Shown: positions 47,220 to 59,126, numbered from the stretch's first letter. The stretch is 64,000 nucleotides of DNA from Sparassis latifolia (GCA_018466975.1 CM031562.1:4092001-4156000), one strand, 5' to 3'. Made by a program: numbers and translations. Notes: a model not told the origin generated them from the letters alone.

Positions 47220-48834
47220 ATGGCAAGCTCAGATTCCGCCGACATTATCGCTATCATTGACAATGTCCAGTCTTTGAGTGGCAAGTCGTGCCATGAAGAC
47301 ACCGTATGTTCCTTTGCAACCGGTTTGGATGCCTGTGACATTACTCACAATTTTGCAGGCATTGTTGGAGCCTTACACGTACATCCAGTCGCGCCCTGGA
47401 AAGGGTATCTGGGAGCGGATGATCCAAGCCTTCGACCACTGGCTCAAGGTACCCAAGCCGCAGCTTGAAATTATCACACGAATAGTGGACCTACTGCACA
47501 CTGGAAGTCTTATGTATGTTTTTTTCTGGTCGTGGTCGAGGCAAAAACGTCGCGGTGCTTATATGCAAACCACAGGATTGACGACATTGAAGACAACTCT
47601 CAGATAAGAAGAGGCGGACCGGGTACGTCTCAGTCTACCTTGTTTCCGTAGTGTCGCGAATTTTCCAGCGGTGTTGCATCATACTGTCCTCCCGTCCTTT
47701 CATCGAGGATATTGATCTGTCTTCTTATCTGTCCTCTCAGTTGCGCACAAAGTATTTGGGATCCCTAAAACACTGAACGCCGCGAATCTCGCGTATTTTA
47801 TGGCTTACCGAGAATTGTCTTCCTTGAAGGAAATTTATTCCACATCTGGTTGTCACGATTACCCTTACCTATACAAGGCCGACAGACGACCACTGTCTGT
47901 TATTTTGGATGACATCGTTACCGGTACGCACTAACGTAGTCATTTCCATTGCGCTCACTGAAAGAAGGTTTGACAAGAGGAACTCATTTGTCTTCACCGT
48001 GGTCAGGGGTTGGAACTTCTCCGACGGGACTCCCTACAGTGTCCCTCAGAAGCCGAATATGTCAGGGTGGCGTTGAACAGTGAGTCTGGACGTAGGTTTT
48101 CTGTTGAAGTATGGCTGCACACCCGTTATCACAGAGACAGGAGGGTTACTGCGTCTGACCGTCAAACTCATGGTAGCGTGTTCCACAGCTAACCACGACT
48201 TGTACGTGAGGTTTCCTAGAGGCGCCCGTTCTTGAGCGTTGACAGGGATCATCTTGGCTCGTAGGGATTACATGCGACTTGTTAACTTGTTCAGCATCTT
48301 TTACCAGATCCGGGACGATTACGCCAACTTGCCGAACGCTAAAGAGGTCAGCTGCACTTGCGCGGAACAATTTCAATGTTATGGAACGTCTGTGGGATGG
48401 ATGATATTCTCACCTTTTCTCTGACACGTCTTCTTCTTGATAAACCCTCTGACATTCTTGATTTCTCGCCGTGCGCAGTATACAGTCCACAAGGGATACG
48501 CCGAAGACTTGACCGAGGGGAAGTTCTCCTTCCCGGTGATACACGGGATCAATGCAGACCCTTCAGATACTCGTATTTTAAGTGAGCGAACTTTGGATTC
48601 CCTTTTGTAGTCCACTCATTCATGCCCAATACCGAAGATATCCTCCAAAAGCGCCCATCGTCTCCAACGCTGAAGACACACGCGGTTGCGTATCTCAGCG
48701 ACCACACCAAGTCTTTGGAATACACCGCGAACACCATTCGAGTTCTGGAAGCACAGATCAGGGGAGAAATTCGCCAGTTGGGAGGGAATCACGTTTGGGA
48801 GGCGATTATAGATGGATTGCACATAGACGTGTAG
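47220..48834 (+). CDS. Geranylgeranyl diphosphate synthase
   Basis: A prenyl transferase making C20 diphosphate for prenylation, quinones and terpenes. Start ATG 47220, stop TAG 48832-48834. After the first intron [20 protein letters not shown] is family-typical. The first Asp-rich motif is [14 protein letters not shown], split across an exon near 47585-47630. The second is DDYANL near 48320, preceded by [34 protein letters not shown] (about 48520) is the usual C-terminal element. About six or seven introns. Both metal-binding motifs are intact, so it should be active. The small residues before the first motif (HTGSLM) fit C20 rather than C15 products, by inference. Confidence 0.92.
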
Positions 48835-49830
48835 CGTTGAAAGATGATGATGGTCCGTCGTTGTACTAATGAACCGTATTGTGTGGCCCGTGTAACTGTG
48901 TCATCGCAGCCCTTTCGTTCGAATGCTCGCTGCGCACTCCTGTGTTCTCGGCTGTACAGTCCTACATCCATGTTCCGTAGATGGTTGCTCGACGGATCGA
49001 GTGATGGCACTGCTGCCCGTACGGGTCAATTGAGACTGGGGCTCGGATCGTGCCGGGGTTAATATGGCGCGGCGCGCTCGTCGGGCGTTCATATGGAATG
49101 CATGTTCATCATAACTCAAAGTTCGACGGACTGAATTTGTCATTGTCCAGGGCCAATGGAAGCACGCCAGGGCTGAGCGCTGAACGTTGAACACATATAC
49201 CGTGTCTACGGTTGTGACATGTTTCTTATCTCAAGCTGAAAATGACTGGTGTTGTCGCGGGGTATGTCATCCCGTCCATTGTTGCGCAGTTGTAACATGT
49301 TCAACAAATCTTGTTATGATTCAGAGAAGCTGCACGATATCAAGTACCCTCTGTGTCTATGTTCGAACGGATGTCATCAGCTGCCTGACGCGGACGCCCA
49401 AGGAGCACCCATTACCCAACCTGCGCGAGTTCCCGCGACTGTCTCCTCTGGCATCTGGGCATCTGACGTTAGTCTGCCATGCTGCTTGCGGTTTAATCAG
49501 GCGGTGCCCCCTCCACGATTCTATCAGGCCCTCGCCCTGCTGTGCCGCTGGCCATTTCTATAGGCTGCCAAGAAAGGTTCTTGTTGGAGCGGTACGGCTC
49601 TTATTTTTTTTTACCTGATTGGCCCGTTTTTGTATGCCTTCCGCTGAGTCCACGAAGGGCAGGAGGCTGATATCTGACATCTCCGTTGGGCCATGTGTCT
49701 CGTTAGAAGGTCACATAACTGCGAACACCGTTCCCACTGCGCATCGTTCTCTCAAGCACTCAATACCATCGCGACCCCACTCCACTTGACCTCCTCTAGT
49801 TGACCTCCTCCGTTCTTTGCCGAGTCGGCC
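48835..49830. other. Intergenic, nothing recognised
   Basis: About 1 kb with no coding exon I trust. A plus frame at 49187-49618 has no family motif. The right part holds the promoter of the membrane-protein gene; CT-rich bases lie at about 49770-49825. Confidence 0.45.
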
Positions 49831-51674
49831 ATGGTCAATTATCTGGATCCGCTTATCATAGAGGCGGAATATTGTAGGTGTTGTGCTTTTGCGCGCAGTG
49901 GCTAATCTGACCTCGTATTAACAGTGTCTCTCGTTAAGCTCATTCACGTCGTTTGTGGTATCTACATGTAGGTTACAGGTCCACATTCGCGAGCCAGCCT
50001 GACCACGTCCATAGTTGGGAATGGGCGACGAATCTACCGTTCGAATGGAAGCTCATTACCCACATAAGGGAGATCAAAGCGTCTGGCATTGTAAATCTCA
50101 TGGATCTTTGCTATGAAGTATTTTTCAAAGCCTGTTATCCTCCAGCTTTACATCTCCTGCCGAGTTGCGACTCTAGCGGCTATCATCTGCAACCTTGTCG
50201 ACTTTAATGTCACGACTGAGATTGACTGTATGGTAGGCAGCCTTTAATTCCTATGGACCGCATATTCATTCTGACTTGTCGCCCATAGGTAATCTATAGG
50301 CTCATTTTGGTACGATGGTCTCTCGTAGATGACCCAAGGACCGCTAACACCGCGTTGCAGTCTTTTGGATATCTGTCTCTGGCATTATCCTCTTCCCTGA
50401 TTGTCCTACGAGCGTACGTCACACAGTTTTTTTCTTACGCTCAACTCAAGGGAACTTCAGAATCGCAATATGGCATTGGAATGTCTTCGTCGTTATCATC
50501 GTGCTTGCTGTGTACCTCCTCAACGTCGGGTTTCTGATTTACGGTGAGCCCACCCGCCGCTCCAAACGGGACGTCAGTCTTACCAGATGAGATACACGCA
50601 GGGATTGTCGATGTGCGTTCTCGTCGTCTCGCCGAGCTATTGTGCGAGCTGTACTCACGCAGTGTCTCCAGAGCCCGGTTGCTATGTGGGATGCGCAGAG
50701 TGTAGCCTGTTTATTGACCGACTCTGTAAAGAGCAGGGCGAACATCTGTGTCACCCTATCGTCGGATGTCACACTGCTCCTCGTGATGTTGGTCGGAATT
50801 TTCAGGAGCAAGGGAGGTGGCGGTCTTTGGAAGGTGATCTACCACCAGGTGAGAGACGAACGAATTGCCTGGGTCAGTCTCAAGTTAACAAATGAATGTC
50901 CGGCTCAGGGCGTGGTATGGCTCGTGATTGCTACGCTGTTCTATATACCTCCTGTGGTGCGTTTAATATGTGCTCATAAATTTATTTTGGTATTGAAGAG
51001 CGTCTAGGCGTTAATTGGTTTAAATTTGAACGGTAAGCGGCCTCTCCGGCATGCTTTTCCCGTCGCCTGACAAGCGCTTTCCACTGCGACGAAGATCCTA
51101 TGAACCTGGTACGTTGGGATGGTCCAGGAATCTGTCGGTAATTTACCACTAATTGATCCCTTGACAAGATGCTACAAACGCCCACATGTATGTAGATTTT
51201 TGGTCTGCTGTGCGTACCTACTGAATTCTTCCTCGCAATCACGTCTAGACGTCGTCATGTGAGACTCATTATATTTCCGCTCGAAATATCACCGGCTGAC
51301 TCTTGACTTTAGGGCGATCTGTGCAACGCGCATGCACAGAGGCTTGTATGAATTTGCGCATTCAGGCCACATGTACGACCATCTTTCTCCCAAGGGTTGT
51401 GCTATCACTAAGACACGATGCACAGCATGGCGACTGTTACCCAGCAGTCCAGGTTCGTGCCGGTTAACAATGTCGAGGTGTCCTCGATACCACTGAGCCG
51501 ATTTGCTGGGTGCGTGTTCTACCCTAAGCGGTGAAACGTACCTCCGTTAACCCTTTTTCCCTGGTCAGAGTGCAGGTGGAAACGAAACAGGATGTCTATG
51601 ATGATCAAGGAATTGAGGTGTCCAAGGCCAGCCTCACCGTGACTCCTTCGGGGGTCAGTGCAGACATGGCTTAA
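49831..51674 (+). CDS. Multi-pass membrane protein, DUF6533-like
   Basis: Start ATG 49831. Exons, joined by eye, give SLVKLIHVVCGIYIWEWATN and LPFEWKLITHIREIK, then LYISCRVATLAAIICNLVDF, FGYLSLALSSSLIVLRAIAI and WHWNVFVVIIVLAVYLLNVG, then SSDVTLLLVMLVGIFRSK, QGVVWLVIATLFYIPPV, and a cytosolic end with AICATRMHRGLYEFAH. W-E-W/F-x4-L-x-F-E-W and the order of helices match the DUF6533 membrane proteins that are expanded in agaricomycetes and remain unstudied; six or seven helices are predicted. The last exons (after about 51310) are hard to place. An ORF tail VEVSSIPLSRFAGVQVETKQ ending at 51674 is the likely C-terminus. Confidence 0.7.
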
Positions 51675-52203
51675 GCGCATTCTGCATCGAATATTTGGAT
51701 TTTCCTTGTGAATTTGCCTAGTTCCGGCTCCGAGCCTGGCCTCTTGGACATTGTAATGTTGCTGTACGTTCTCGACTTAGATTAGAGCACAGAGCTAGAG
51801 ATAACACACAACTGACAACGTCATCCTCGTCCTGACAGTAAGAATGCGTATGTGCAAGTCTCATGGAAACCTGAAATCCAGCCAGTAAATGTATGCTGCA
51901 TTTTGGATGGAAAGCTGAGACAAGTTTCTAACATGCGACCACATCTGGCACCAGTACAATCTCTTCACTTCAGGCTAGTAAGTTATGCGTTCTAAGGAAC
52001 GAGTTTAAAGCACACAGCCACGTGATGGCCTACGTGAAGCTTTGAAGCCGAACGTAATGTGCTCTTCGGCAGAAGTCGAAGTGCCACCTCGTACTAAGCC
52101 ACTTAGACGTCTACCAACGTCTGGATATATAGGAGAGTGCAGACACCTCGGATACATATTCCTTTCCTCCACTCCTCCACCACCTCGCCAGCTAAGACCA
52201 ACA
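51675..52203. other. Intergenic / promoter of the Ohr gene
   Basis: No coding signal in about 530 bases. A TATATA-like run (about 52125-52131, in GGATATATAGGA) lies about 75 bases before the Ohr start codon and could be its TATA box. A CCACC-rich block follows. Confidence 0.4.
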
Positions 52204-52877
52204 ATGTTGAGCACCACTCTCGGGATTACAGGACGGGCAGCCCCTCGTGTCACCCGAGCTGTCTTTCAGCCTGCACGCACCCTCATGACACTGAAGAACC
52301 ACAAGGTCCACTGACTCCTGTTCCGACGCTGGGGTTTCGTGCTGACTGGTGGTTGTATATTCAGTACACCGCGCATGCAACCGCGCGAGGCCAAGGGCGC
52401 AACGGCGAGGTTGAGTCCGACGACGACGACGGTCTGAAGCTACGGCTTGCCATGCCTCAGTCCCTCGGGGGTAAAGGCGACGGGCAAAACCCCGAGCAAC
52501 TGTTCGCGATGGGATATTCCGGTGAGTACACCGGATTCGTACTCCTACACGAAAGTGCTGAGCGAGTGCGCGGATCGCAGCTTGCTTCCTGGGAGCTCTG
52601 CAGATGGTCGCGAGCAAGATGGGAAAGTCGGATATGGCAAAGAACGCGGTAATCCACACGGAGGTGCACCTTGGACAACCTAACGATATGGGTGGATTTG
52701 GGCTGGAAGTGGACATCAAGGTGGAGGGAGCAGACGAGGAGCTCATCAAAGCTGGTCATGAGGTATGGCGCGTCAGTACTCAGAATAAAAGTGAGCTAAC
52801 AAGATCTTGACGCGTAGGCCTGCCCGTATAGTCGTGCACTGAAGTACGGAGTTGTTGTGAATGTTTCCAAAACTTAG
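52204..52877 (+). CDS. Ohr/OsmC-type organic hydroperoxide reductase, probably mitochondrial
   Basis: A thiol peroxidase that reduces organic hydroperoxides. Start ATG 52204, TAG 52875-52877. The first exon (TLGITGRAAPRVTRAVFQP) is basic and hydroxylated, like a mitochondrial presequence. After an intron come YTAHATARGQGRNGEVESDD and GKGDGQNPEQLFAMGYS, then ACFLGALQMVA with the peroxidatic cysteine split off by the second intron (YS|ACF), GGFGLEVDIKVEG, and, after the third intron, ACPYSRAL with the resolving cysteine. Both cysteines and the fold are present. Ohr is of bacterial type but widespread in fungi with introns, so this is an old acquisition. Confidence 0.92.
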
Positions 52878-53024
52878 GAGATGTAGGAGATATAGCAAGA
52901 ATCAAACAGCGTGGCATGTACTGTATTCTCCCCACCTTTGTTCGTGAGGATGCTATCATGAGGTTTCCGAGCGCGTTGCGTCACGCAAACGTCACGTCTT
53001 CGTGTATGCACGTGACGATCGCGC

Positions 53025-53168
53025 GCCTGTGGCGGGGGCTACACCGCGATACCAAGGACCGACCAAAATTGGTCCAGGATTGGTCCAAGACCAATCCGAC
53101 CAATTTGAACCCTAACCCTAAGTGGCCGCGACCAATCTCGGGGAGCAAAGGTCGCGGGCGTCACGTGC
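53025..53168. repeat. Terminal-type repeat A, palindrome-rich, telomere-like motif
   Basis: About 144 bases that match repeat B (59127-59242) in the same orientation and the same order of blocks: GCCTGTGGCGGGG, ATACCAAGG, ACCAA-TTGGTCC, AATTTG-AACCCTAACCC, GGCC, GGTC and TCACGTGC. Inside lie a 9-bp-stem hairpin with 3-base loop (53077-53097), a GACCAA-AA-TTGGTC hairpin (53061-53074) and two exact telomere-type units CCCTAACCCTAA (53110-53121). It lies about 190 bases beyond the stop of the transposase gene and is the likely element end. Confidence 0.7.
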
Positions 53169-53361
53169 TCTCCCCTACGCTCACCGCGAAGTCGAAATTT
53201 GCGCTATCGCGCGAGGATGCACGGCGGGAAAACATTAGGACATGTATTTTAGGGTACAGAAAATTAAAATGAACATAAGTGAGCTGAGCCTTAGAGGCCG
53301 AAACAGGGAAGAGCAAAAAAATCGGCAGAAAACTTGAATCTCCCAGTGGCTGCTCCCCGCA

Positions 53362-56300
53362 TCAGACATCCCCGCTCCCCTGCGCGGCAGGGACAATGCT
53401 GCCGGGGACGTCCTCGGCATCTTTGAGATAGTCAATGCGCAGGTACTTGATGCCGTTGCGCTCGACGACGAAATTGGCCGCGCGCGCGGGGGATGCAATC
53501 TCCAAGGAGCTGTACAGCTCGAACAGGGCCATGCCGTCATCGTAGACCTTCAAGCGCTTGGACAGCAGTGTCGCGAACGCGGTGTACTCCATCGACAGCG
53601 CGCCACCGGTCCCCTTGCGAACAACCAGCTGTTCGTACATGTGTTCGACCGTCCTCAGGAACACGTCCGGATGGAAGTGCGTGCCGCCCGAGAAGATACC
53701 GCGCGGCTGTGGGAACTCGGGTGGGTCTTCTGTGATGGTTTCCGGTGTGCCATTCACAGTCCTTTCGACCTTCTTGGGCTTCTGCCTGACGCCGTCCATG
53801 CAGTAAGCTCTGTTGTGGTTCTCGCGCGAGCCCTTCGTGCCTGGATACATGATGGCCCGACAGCGCGTGCAGGTATGCGTCTTTCGCTGTGCGAACGTTG
53901 GCGTCAGAGAACGCGCCTCAGCGCAGTGCCGGGGATCACTCACCGTCTTGCCATCACCGTTCTCGACCTTCGTCAGTGTGACCGCGAGGCAGTGCTTCAT
54001 CCAGAATGCCTCCGTGTTGGTACGCTTTGCTGATGGAGCAAGTAAGTGTCTGGCAGGGGCATCCACCGCGCTGCAAGAGAGAGCACGACTCACAGGTATA
54101 GTCTTTCGCAATGATGCGCGCCAGGATCTTCGGCTCAAGCTCGCCGAGTTTTTGAGAGCACGGGGAGTCTTCCTTGCCATTGGGAGCCCCCGGGACTTGG
54201 TCAGCTCCTCAAGGCGAGCATTGTAGGCCTCTGCCGCGGCGACCCACTTGGCTGGAGTCATGTTGAACGAGGCCCACTTGCCCTCGGCCCTCATATCCAT
54301 AAATAAGTAAAACTCCGAGTCGGCAGAAATACTAAGTGAGCTTGGGTTGATCCCAGTCACAACCGAGAAGAGCCGCTGCGAACGCGAGGGCCCGCTGATT
54401 TGCACGACCGGGAGCATGTGCGGCTCCTCTGGTACCAGTTCTGACTGCACCGAGGTGTTGACCGTGTGCGACACGAGAGCAGGGCCGGGGACTTTGGTGA
54501 GCAGTGTGGCAGACGTAGCAGGCCTTTGTGACACAAAGAACGGGTGTATGGACTTGTTTCCGGGCTGCATTCTGGCGGACTTTTTTTCGGTGTGATGCCA
54601 TATTAGTCTACTTGTGTGCCGCAGAATGACTGGTGACATGAAAACTCACCGGAACATTTTTTGTGATTTTCCTTGATGTCTTCAGTCTCTTGCTCGACCC
54701 CGCACTGCTCGGTTGCGGCTGGTCATACCGTTCCGCCACGTTTGCATCGCTAGCCTTGCGCTTCAATGGTGCATGCAGCGACTGGTCGGGTGAGTATCGG
54801 GTGTTCGTAACGGCTGTTGTGGTGTCTTCAAATGTATCCGATGTGAGAGCCTGTGCTTCCCGAGGTCCACTCAGTTGCTGATAGATGCCGGTGAGTCATT
54901 GCAGGCTCAATTACATGAGTGAACTGACCTTTTCTTTCCCCTTCCGTGTAACAGAGGGAGTGGCTCCTACAACTTCGATGTCGCTGTCCTCAGTAGGCTG
55001 AGTAGTCATCTCCGAGAAAGTGACAGTTATTTCGGTGGACTCGGCATCCAAGTCGATCACAGTCGGCATTACCGCGCGCGAAGCCGGCTCTGTGCACAGG
55101 GCTGTAGGCCTCAGGGCTTGATCATCAGGCGAAACAGAAGGAGCAGGAGGGCAGTCGCTTGTGCCCTCGATGAGCCCGATGGCAGGCTTGGTTGGAGGAG
55201 AATCGATGGGCAGCGGCTGCAGACGAAGTGCGGGGTCAATAGCAAGCTCTCGAAGGATAAGGTCAGCACTGGCATCGTCGTGCAGAGAGAGGTCCAGCAA
55301 GTCTTCATCGAGCTCGTCCTTGACTGTGCAGGTGAGGTGGTGGTACGTCGTCGCATACTCTGCCTTCACAAGCCCGAACTTCTCACCGCTGTCGACAACC
55401 TGCATGGTGGGCAGGCGCGACAGCCCGCGGGACTTCACGATCTCCGCATCCTCGATCATGGAGTTCCACAGCCTCGCGATACCGTCGACAAGATGGATGT
55501 GATGTGAACCGTGTGTTGAAGCCAAAAACTTGTCGATCGAGTCATGGCCTGCGTTGAAGACCACTCGGATGTTGCGCCGCAAGACGTGATCATGGCCGAG
55601 AGCAGTAAGAACTTCTAAACCGCTCGCGTGGGACCGCTGGAGGTTGTTCCAACCTTTGTGAGAGCCTTCGATCCGGCTCCCATCTGACACGACATCTTGA
55701 TAGGCACGTACAAGGCAGCCCTTCTTCACATGCCCAAGTTGCTCCGCATGGACCTGTCACAAGTCAGCTGCATCTGAAGATAGGCTGGGAACCACCCTCG
55801 CCTTTGGTGCGGCTGCACTCCAGACATCACCGTGGTTTTGCCACTTCTCGTACACGCACACCACTCGTCTCTCTTGCTCTGCCCTGCTCCAGTAGACGGC
55901 ACGATTGTACTTGTCTGCCGTAGTCTTGAGGATCGCGCCGACCAAATCTCGTGCGACCGCCCCACGGAGCGAATTCTTGGTGCCGCCGATAATGCATGCA
56001 AGGTATCTTTCAAAGCAGTCTTAGCAATTTTTCTTGGCAGCACAGGCATAACAGAGGATAGTTACTTTCCGACAAAGTGCCAGACATCAAGCACGACATC
56101 TATTTCTGGCAGCGCCTTTTTGATGGACTTGCGCACATGGCAGCAGTTGTCGACCACCGCCAGCACAGGATCAGGGACCTGCAGCAACTCGCCGCGCTGC
56201 TTGAGACCTGCTAATACCTCTGCAATCTCAGACGTCGATTGCGACTGGCAGAAACGCTATGGCGGAAGAAGTCATCATCTGTTCATGGTATCAAGATCAA

Positions 56301-57720
56301 AAAAAAACCTCGGAGCAGGTACGTACCCAGGATATGATCTCATTGACCTCGTTAATGATGCTCAGAATTCCACCCTTCAACACCTTGATGCGGTTCTGCT
56401 TCTTCTCGACAACGGTCACCAAGCTCGCCTTTCCTGCCACACGGAAGGTATTGTCGAGAGAGATGGATGTTGCTGTATAAGCAACAATTCAATCTCTGGT
56501 GTGCATGGTGCATGGACGGCAACACTTACCGCTCAATGTACGAAGGTATGTCTCTGACTCTGGTTGCCGTGTTTTCTCACTGAATTTATTGAAGATATCA
56601 GTGATCAAGTCATCCGTGATCGAGCGATCACAGTAGCCCGCGACGATTTCGCCCGGCTTTGAGAACTTGCGCAGTGGCGGAGGATCGACCAGGCTCATGT
56701 TTTTCGTCTCCTGTCGCAACTGAAAGTATCGCAAGTACACGAGTCTCTCTCTGTGGTATTCAAGGAGGTGAAGCTCTGTGCAGTGCACACCGAGAGGTCA
56801 TCATTGGTGTCGAGCAGTGAAACGGTGTGGAAACTTACATCTGACATTCTCGGCAAGCCCCGCAGATGTCGTTGAAGGACACAGTTCAACGATGAGGTCA
56901 AATAACTCGCGCGTGACCGCGCAGCGCCTGAGGAAGTATGGGATGCTGGCTGGAGACAGTGCAGATCAAAAGGTAAGCCATTACATGCATGCCATGGCAT
57001 TCCATGATGCTTAAATGGTATTTCCCAGTGGTCCCGACGCTGCCAAAACAGGTGGCTTGTCGTCGTGAAGCAGTACGCTCCGTCGGAGTCTTCATTGATA
57101 CCGCTTCATTCCGCGGTGCGTTTCTCGCACTCCTTGCACCGCAACTGATACCCAATTGCAGTCTCCTCTCGGAACAGACCATGCACCTCGCGATGGCCGG
57201 TAGCAGCCCATTGGATCCATTTAACATCACCAGAATCACACTGCGGGCATTGTGTGATCTCGGGGAAGTAGAATGGATGGACAATGGTAACTGGCTTAAG
57301 GTACATCGTCTCCGGCGTGATTTCGGGTGTTGCGCTGCGCTTTGCTATATCCAGGTATGTCGGCGGTACGAAGCGCGGTCCGTAGAGTGGGAGATCTCTG
57401 CGAAGACTGCGCTCCATTGTGAGCTTTGCATTTCCGTGGGCTTTCATGCGCTCGTGAACAAAGTTCACATATTCCACAACGTGAGCCTCCCACTCCAGCT
57501 GTTCTGCATACTGTGACTGCGAGACGCGCGCTCTCTTCCAGGCTTCGCACTGGCGTTCAACCTGCATAGGAGAGCAGGAATCCATGAGCCCTCATCGTTC
57601 CTTCGTGTAATATATTTTTCAGACCTTTTTCGCCCATTCAGCTTCAAAGTTTCGCTTCTCAAGAGGTGCGAGCGAGCTCTTCAGCTGCGCGAGCACAGTC
57701 TTCGGATCGAATGATGACAT
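53362..57720 (-). CDS. DDE-type transposase with zinc-binding N- and C-terminal regions
   Basis: Start ATG 57720. After a short first exon, ERRWxx-type text leads to a cysteine cluster (FYFPEITQCPQCDSGDVKWI, TGHREVHGL, LRCKECEKR; 57110-57250), which I recall as the DUF6729 type. Then IPYFLRRCAVTRELFDLIVE (about 56900), LHLLEYHRERLVYLRYF, TSISLDNTFRVAGKASLVTV (about 56430), ILSIINEVNEIISW, DPVLAVVDNCCHVRK, DVVLDVWHF, and DVVSDGSRIEGSHKGWNNLQ (about 55670). MULE/ISXO2-like catalysis by the Asp of SLDNTF, an Asp of DVVLDVWHF or VVDNCC, and the Glu of GSRIEGSH is inferred. A disordered Thr/Ser/Glu region follows, then a C-terminal part with THTCTRCRAIMYPG, HNRAYCMDGVRQKPKK and GGTHFHPDVFL. About twelve introns, no stop or frameshift seen, so it may still be active. 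Confidence 0.75.
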
Positions 57721-57920
57721 GGCAGAGTGAAAGTGCAAGATGCTTGTTCAGGGGTACACCACTTACGTCTTGCTCAGATGTATGTCGGCAACTGCTATTT
57801 TAAATCTGCGAGGCTCGGCTAGCATAGATTACTCCTCACTACCTAATGCAACAAATGTATTGTAGTTATGTAGACATAGCAATACAAACGGAACAATATT
57901 CTGAGAGAAGTACAGTACAA

Positions 57921-58633
57921 TCAGACCTCGGCAATGCTAATTAAGTGGGCATACAAATATTTCTCGCCGCACTGCTCAACAGAGTAAAGGGTGAACAGCA
58001 CCTGTACGGGCTTCCCGAATGGCACTTCGGAGATAGAGGTCGGTGCAGTCTGCTTTCCCTTGCGATTGAAGAGTGGAAAGTCTGCTATCATGTCCTGCAA
58101 ACGGTGTTCAGAAATATAATGCCTACCAGAGTGGACCTGAATGAAAAAATGCTCACCTCTGAAGCCCGAGGGCGCCATCCCACTTGGAGTTGCATGAAAT
58201 CAATGCTGGGCGGATCCATGCGAACATGCCTGAGAAGATGGAGGAGAGACTCTGGCCCCATCTCCGCGATTTTTGTGATGGCTCGCATAGCCTTCCTCCA
58301 ATCAGCACACGACAAGATGTCGGGTAAGGGCTCAATCCAGCATGAGACGGCTGGTGAACCATCACCAGGCTCGGGATAATGTTCCGAGTCTCCACGGGTG
58401 GTGAGGTAGCAGTCCTGAATGGCAATCTGGCCCATCACTTCAAAGAGTATTCCTGACGGGATCTTTTCAGATGTGCTCGGAGACTGCTCCAGCTGAAGAT
58501 GGATGCAGCAAAGTGAATGTCCGCTTTTCATGGGACTAAATACAATATTCTTGAGGCAGTGGTTGTCGAAGTGGTCAGTGAGGTCGAAATAAACCTTCTC
58601 CTCGAGGACGTTGAAAAGTGGATGTGTCATCAT
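57921..58633 (-). CDS. Accessory ORF of the mobile element, function unknown
   Basis: Two exons (58633-58157 and 58094-57921) give 216 residues with no frame break. The sequence has KVYFDLTDHFDNHCLKNIVF, HSLCCIHLQLEQS, LHLLRHVRMDPPSIDFMQLQ and, after the intron, DMIADFPLFNRKGKQ. I do not recognise the family. It lies upstream of the transposase start on the same strand and may be a second element protein. Open reading continues upstream in another frame (58639-58998), so the true start could be further away. Confidence 0.5.
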
Positions 58634-58638
58634 GTTTG

Positions 58639-58998
58639 TCAAATGAGGGAGAGTGCATGCAGTACGAGTGCAGTCTCACAATAGGGGTGAGCACTTGCGG
58701 TGTCGATTACATGCTCCAACGATGGTCGGTGTGTCCACCGACACATCATGCAGTGTTTGCCATTGGTTTCATGGACAGCATCTGCAAATGTGCCGGTGTT
58801 CTCGAACTTGGTGAGCATCTTACTTACTGATAGGCGAGGCTTCGCGAAGCACCCAGAAATGGTAATTAAGTTCGAGTCCGCGGTGCTTACTAGGTTCGAA
58901 AATTCTATGCTCTCAAGCTGTAGGATCAGTCAGAATGTTGCCCAGTACTTGTTACATAGTCACAGAACCTCTATGTAAGAGAATTGGTGTTCAGACAT
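58639..58998 (-). pseudogene. ORF remnant upstream of the accessory gene
   Basis: From ATG 58998 a short exon MSEHQFSYIE can be spliced (weak GTTCTG donor) to LESIEFSNLVSTADSNLITI and then read on through HETNGKHCMMCRWTHRPSLE to a stop at 58639, six bases before the next ORF's ATG in another frame. The two frames look like halves of one protein separated by a frameshift; equally they may be two genes. No family is recognised. Confidence 0.3.
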
Positions 58999-59086
58999 GG
59001 AGCCGAACGCAACAGAGTTGAGAAGGCATGGAAGAATTCCTTGGTACCTTTTCCTCAGCCACTCGGAGAAGTCCTTGGCTTTTCCG

Positions 59087-59103
59087 GCCCGCCTTCGGCG
59101 GGC
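59087..59103. repeat. GC-rich hairpin next to repeat B
   Basis: GCCCGCC-TTC-GGCGGGC forms a perfect 7-bp stem with a 3-base loop, 23 bases before repeat B starts. It is followed by AAAATCC. It could be a transcription terminator-like or element-end structure. Confidence 0.5.
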
Positions 59104-59126
59104 AAAATCCTTGCAATGACCAATTT

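Larger units (their letters stand above)
53025..59126 (-). mobile_element. Putative autonomous DNA transposon (boundaries inferred)
   Basis: The unit is drawn from repeat A to the base before repeat B. It contains the transposase gene and accessory ORFs, all on the minus strand. Only the left end is marked by a recognisable repeat; no inverted partner of repeat A and no target-site duplication was found, so the right boundary is a guess. A GC-rich hairpin (59087-59103) sits next to that guessed boundary. Confidence 0.5.

Noticed and set aside
43424..51674. Diterpene gene cluster around GGPPS (GMC oxidase, membrane protein)
   Set aside because: No terpene cyclase, P450 or regulator is present; the synthase looks like the housekeeping enzyme, flanked by RSE1 and Ohr.
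59087..59103. Helitron 3' hairpin
   Set aside because: The stem is right in size, but it is not followed by a CTRR end and no Rep/helicase protein is in the unit.
53025..59126. KDZ-type transposon
   Set aside because: The transposase lacks the KDZ core motifs I know; its cysteine cluster and SLDNTF/EGSHKGWN segments point elsewhere.
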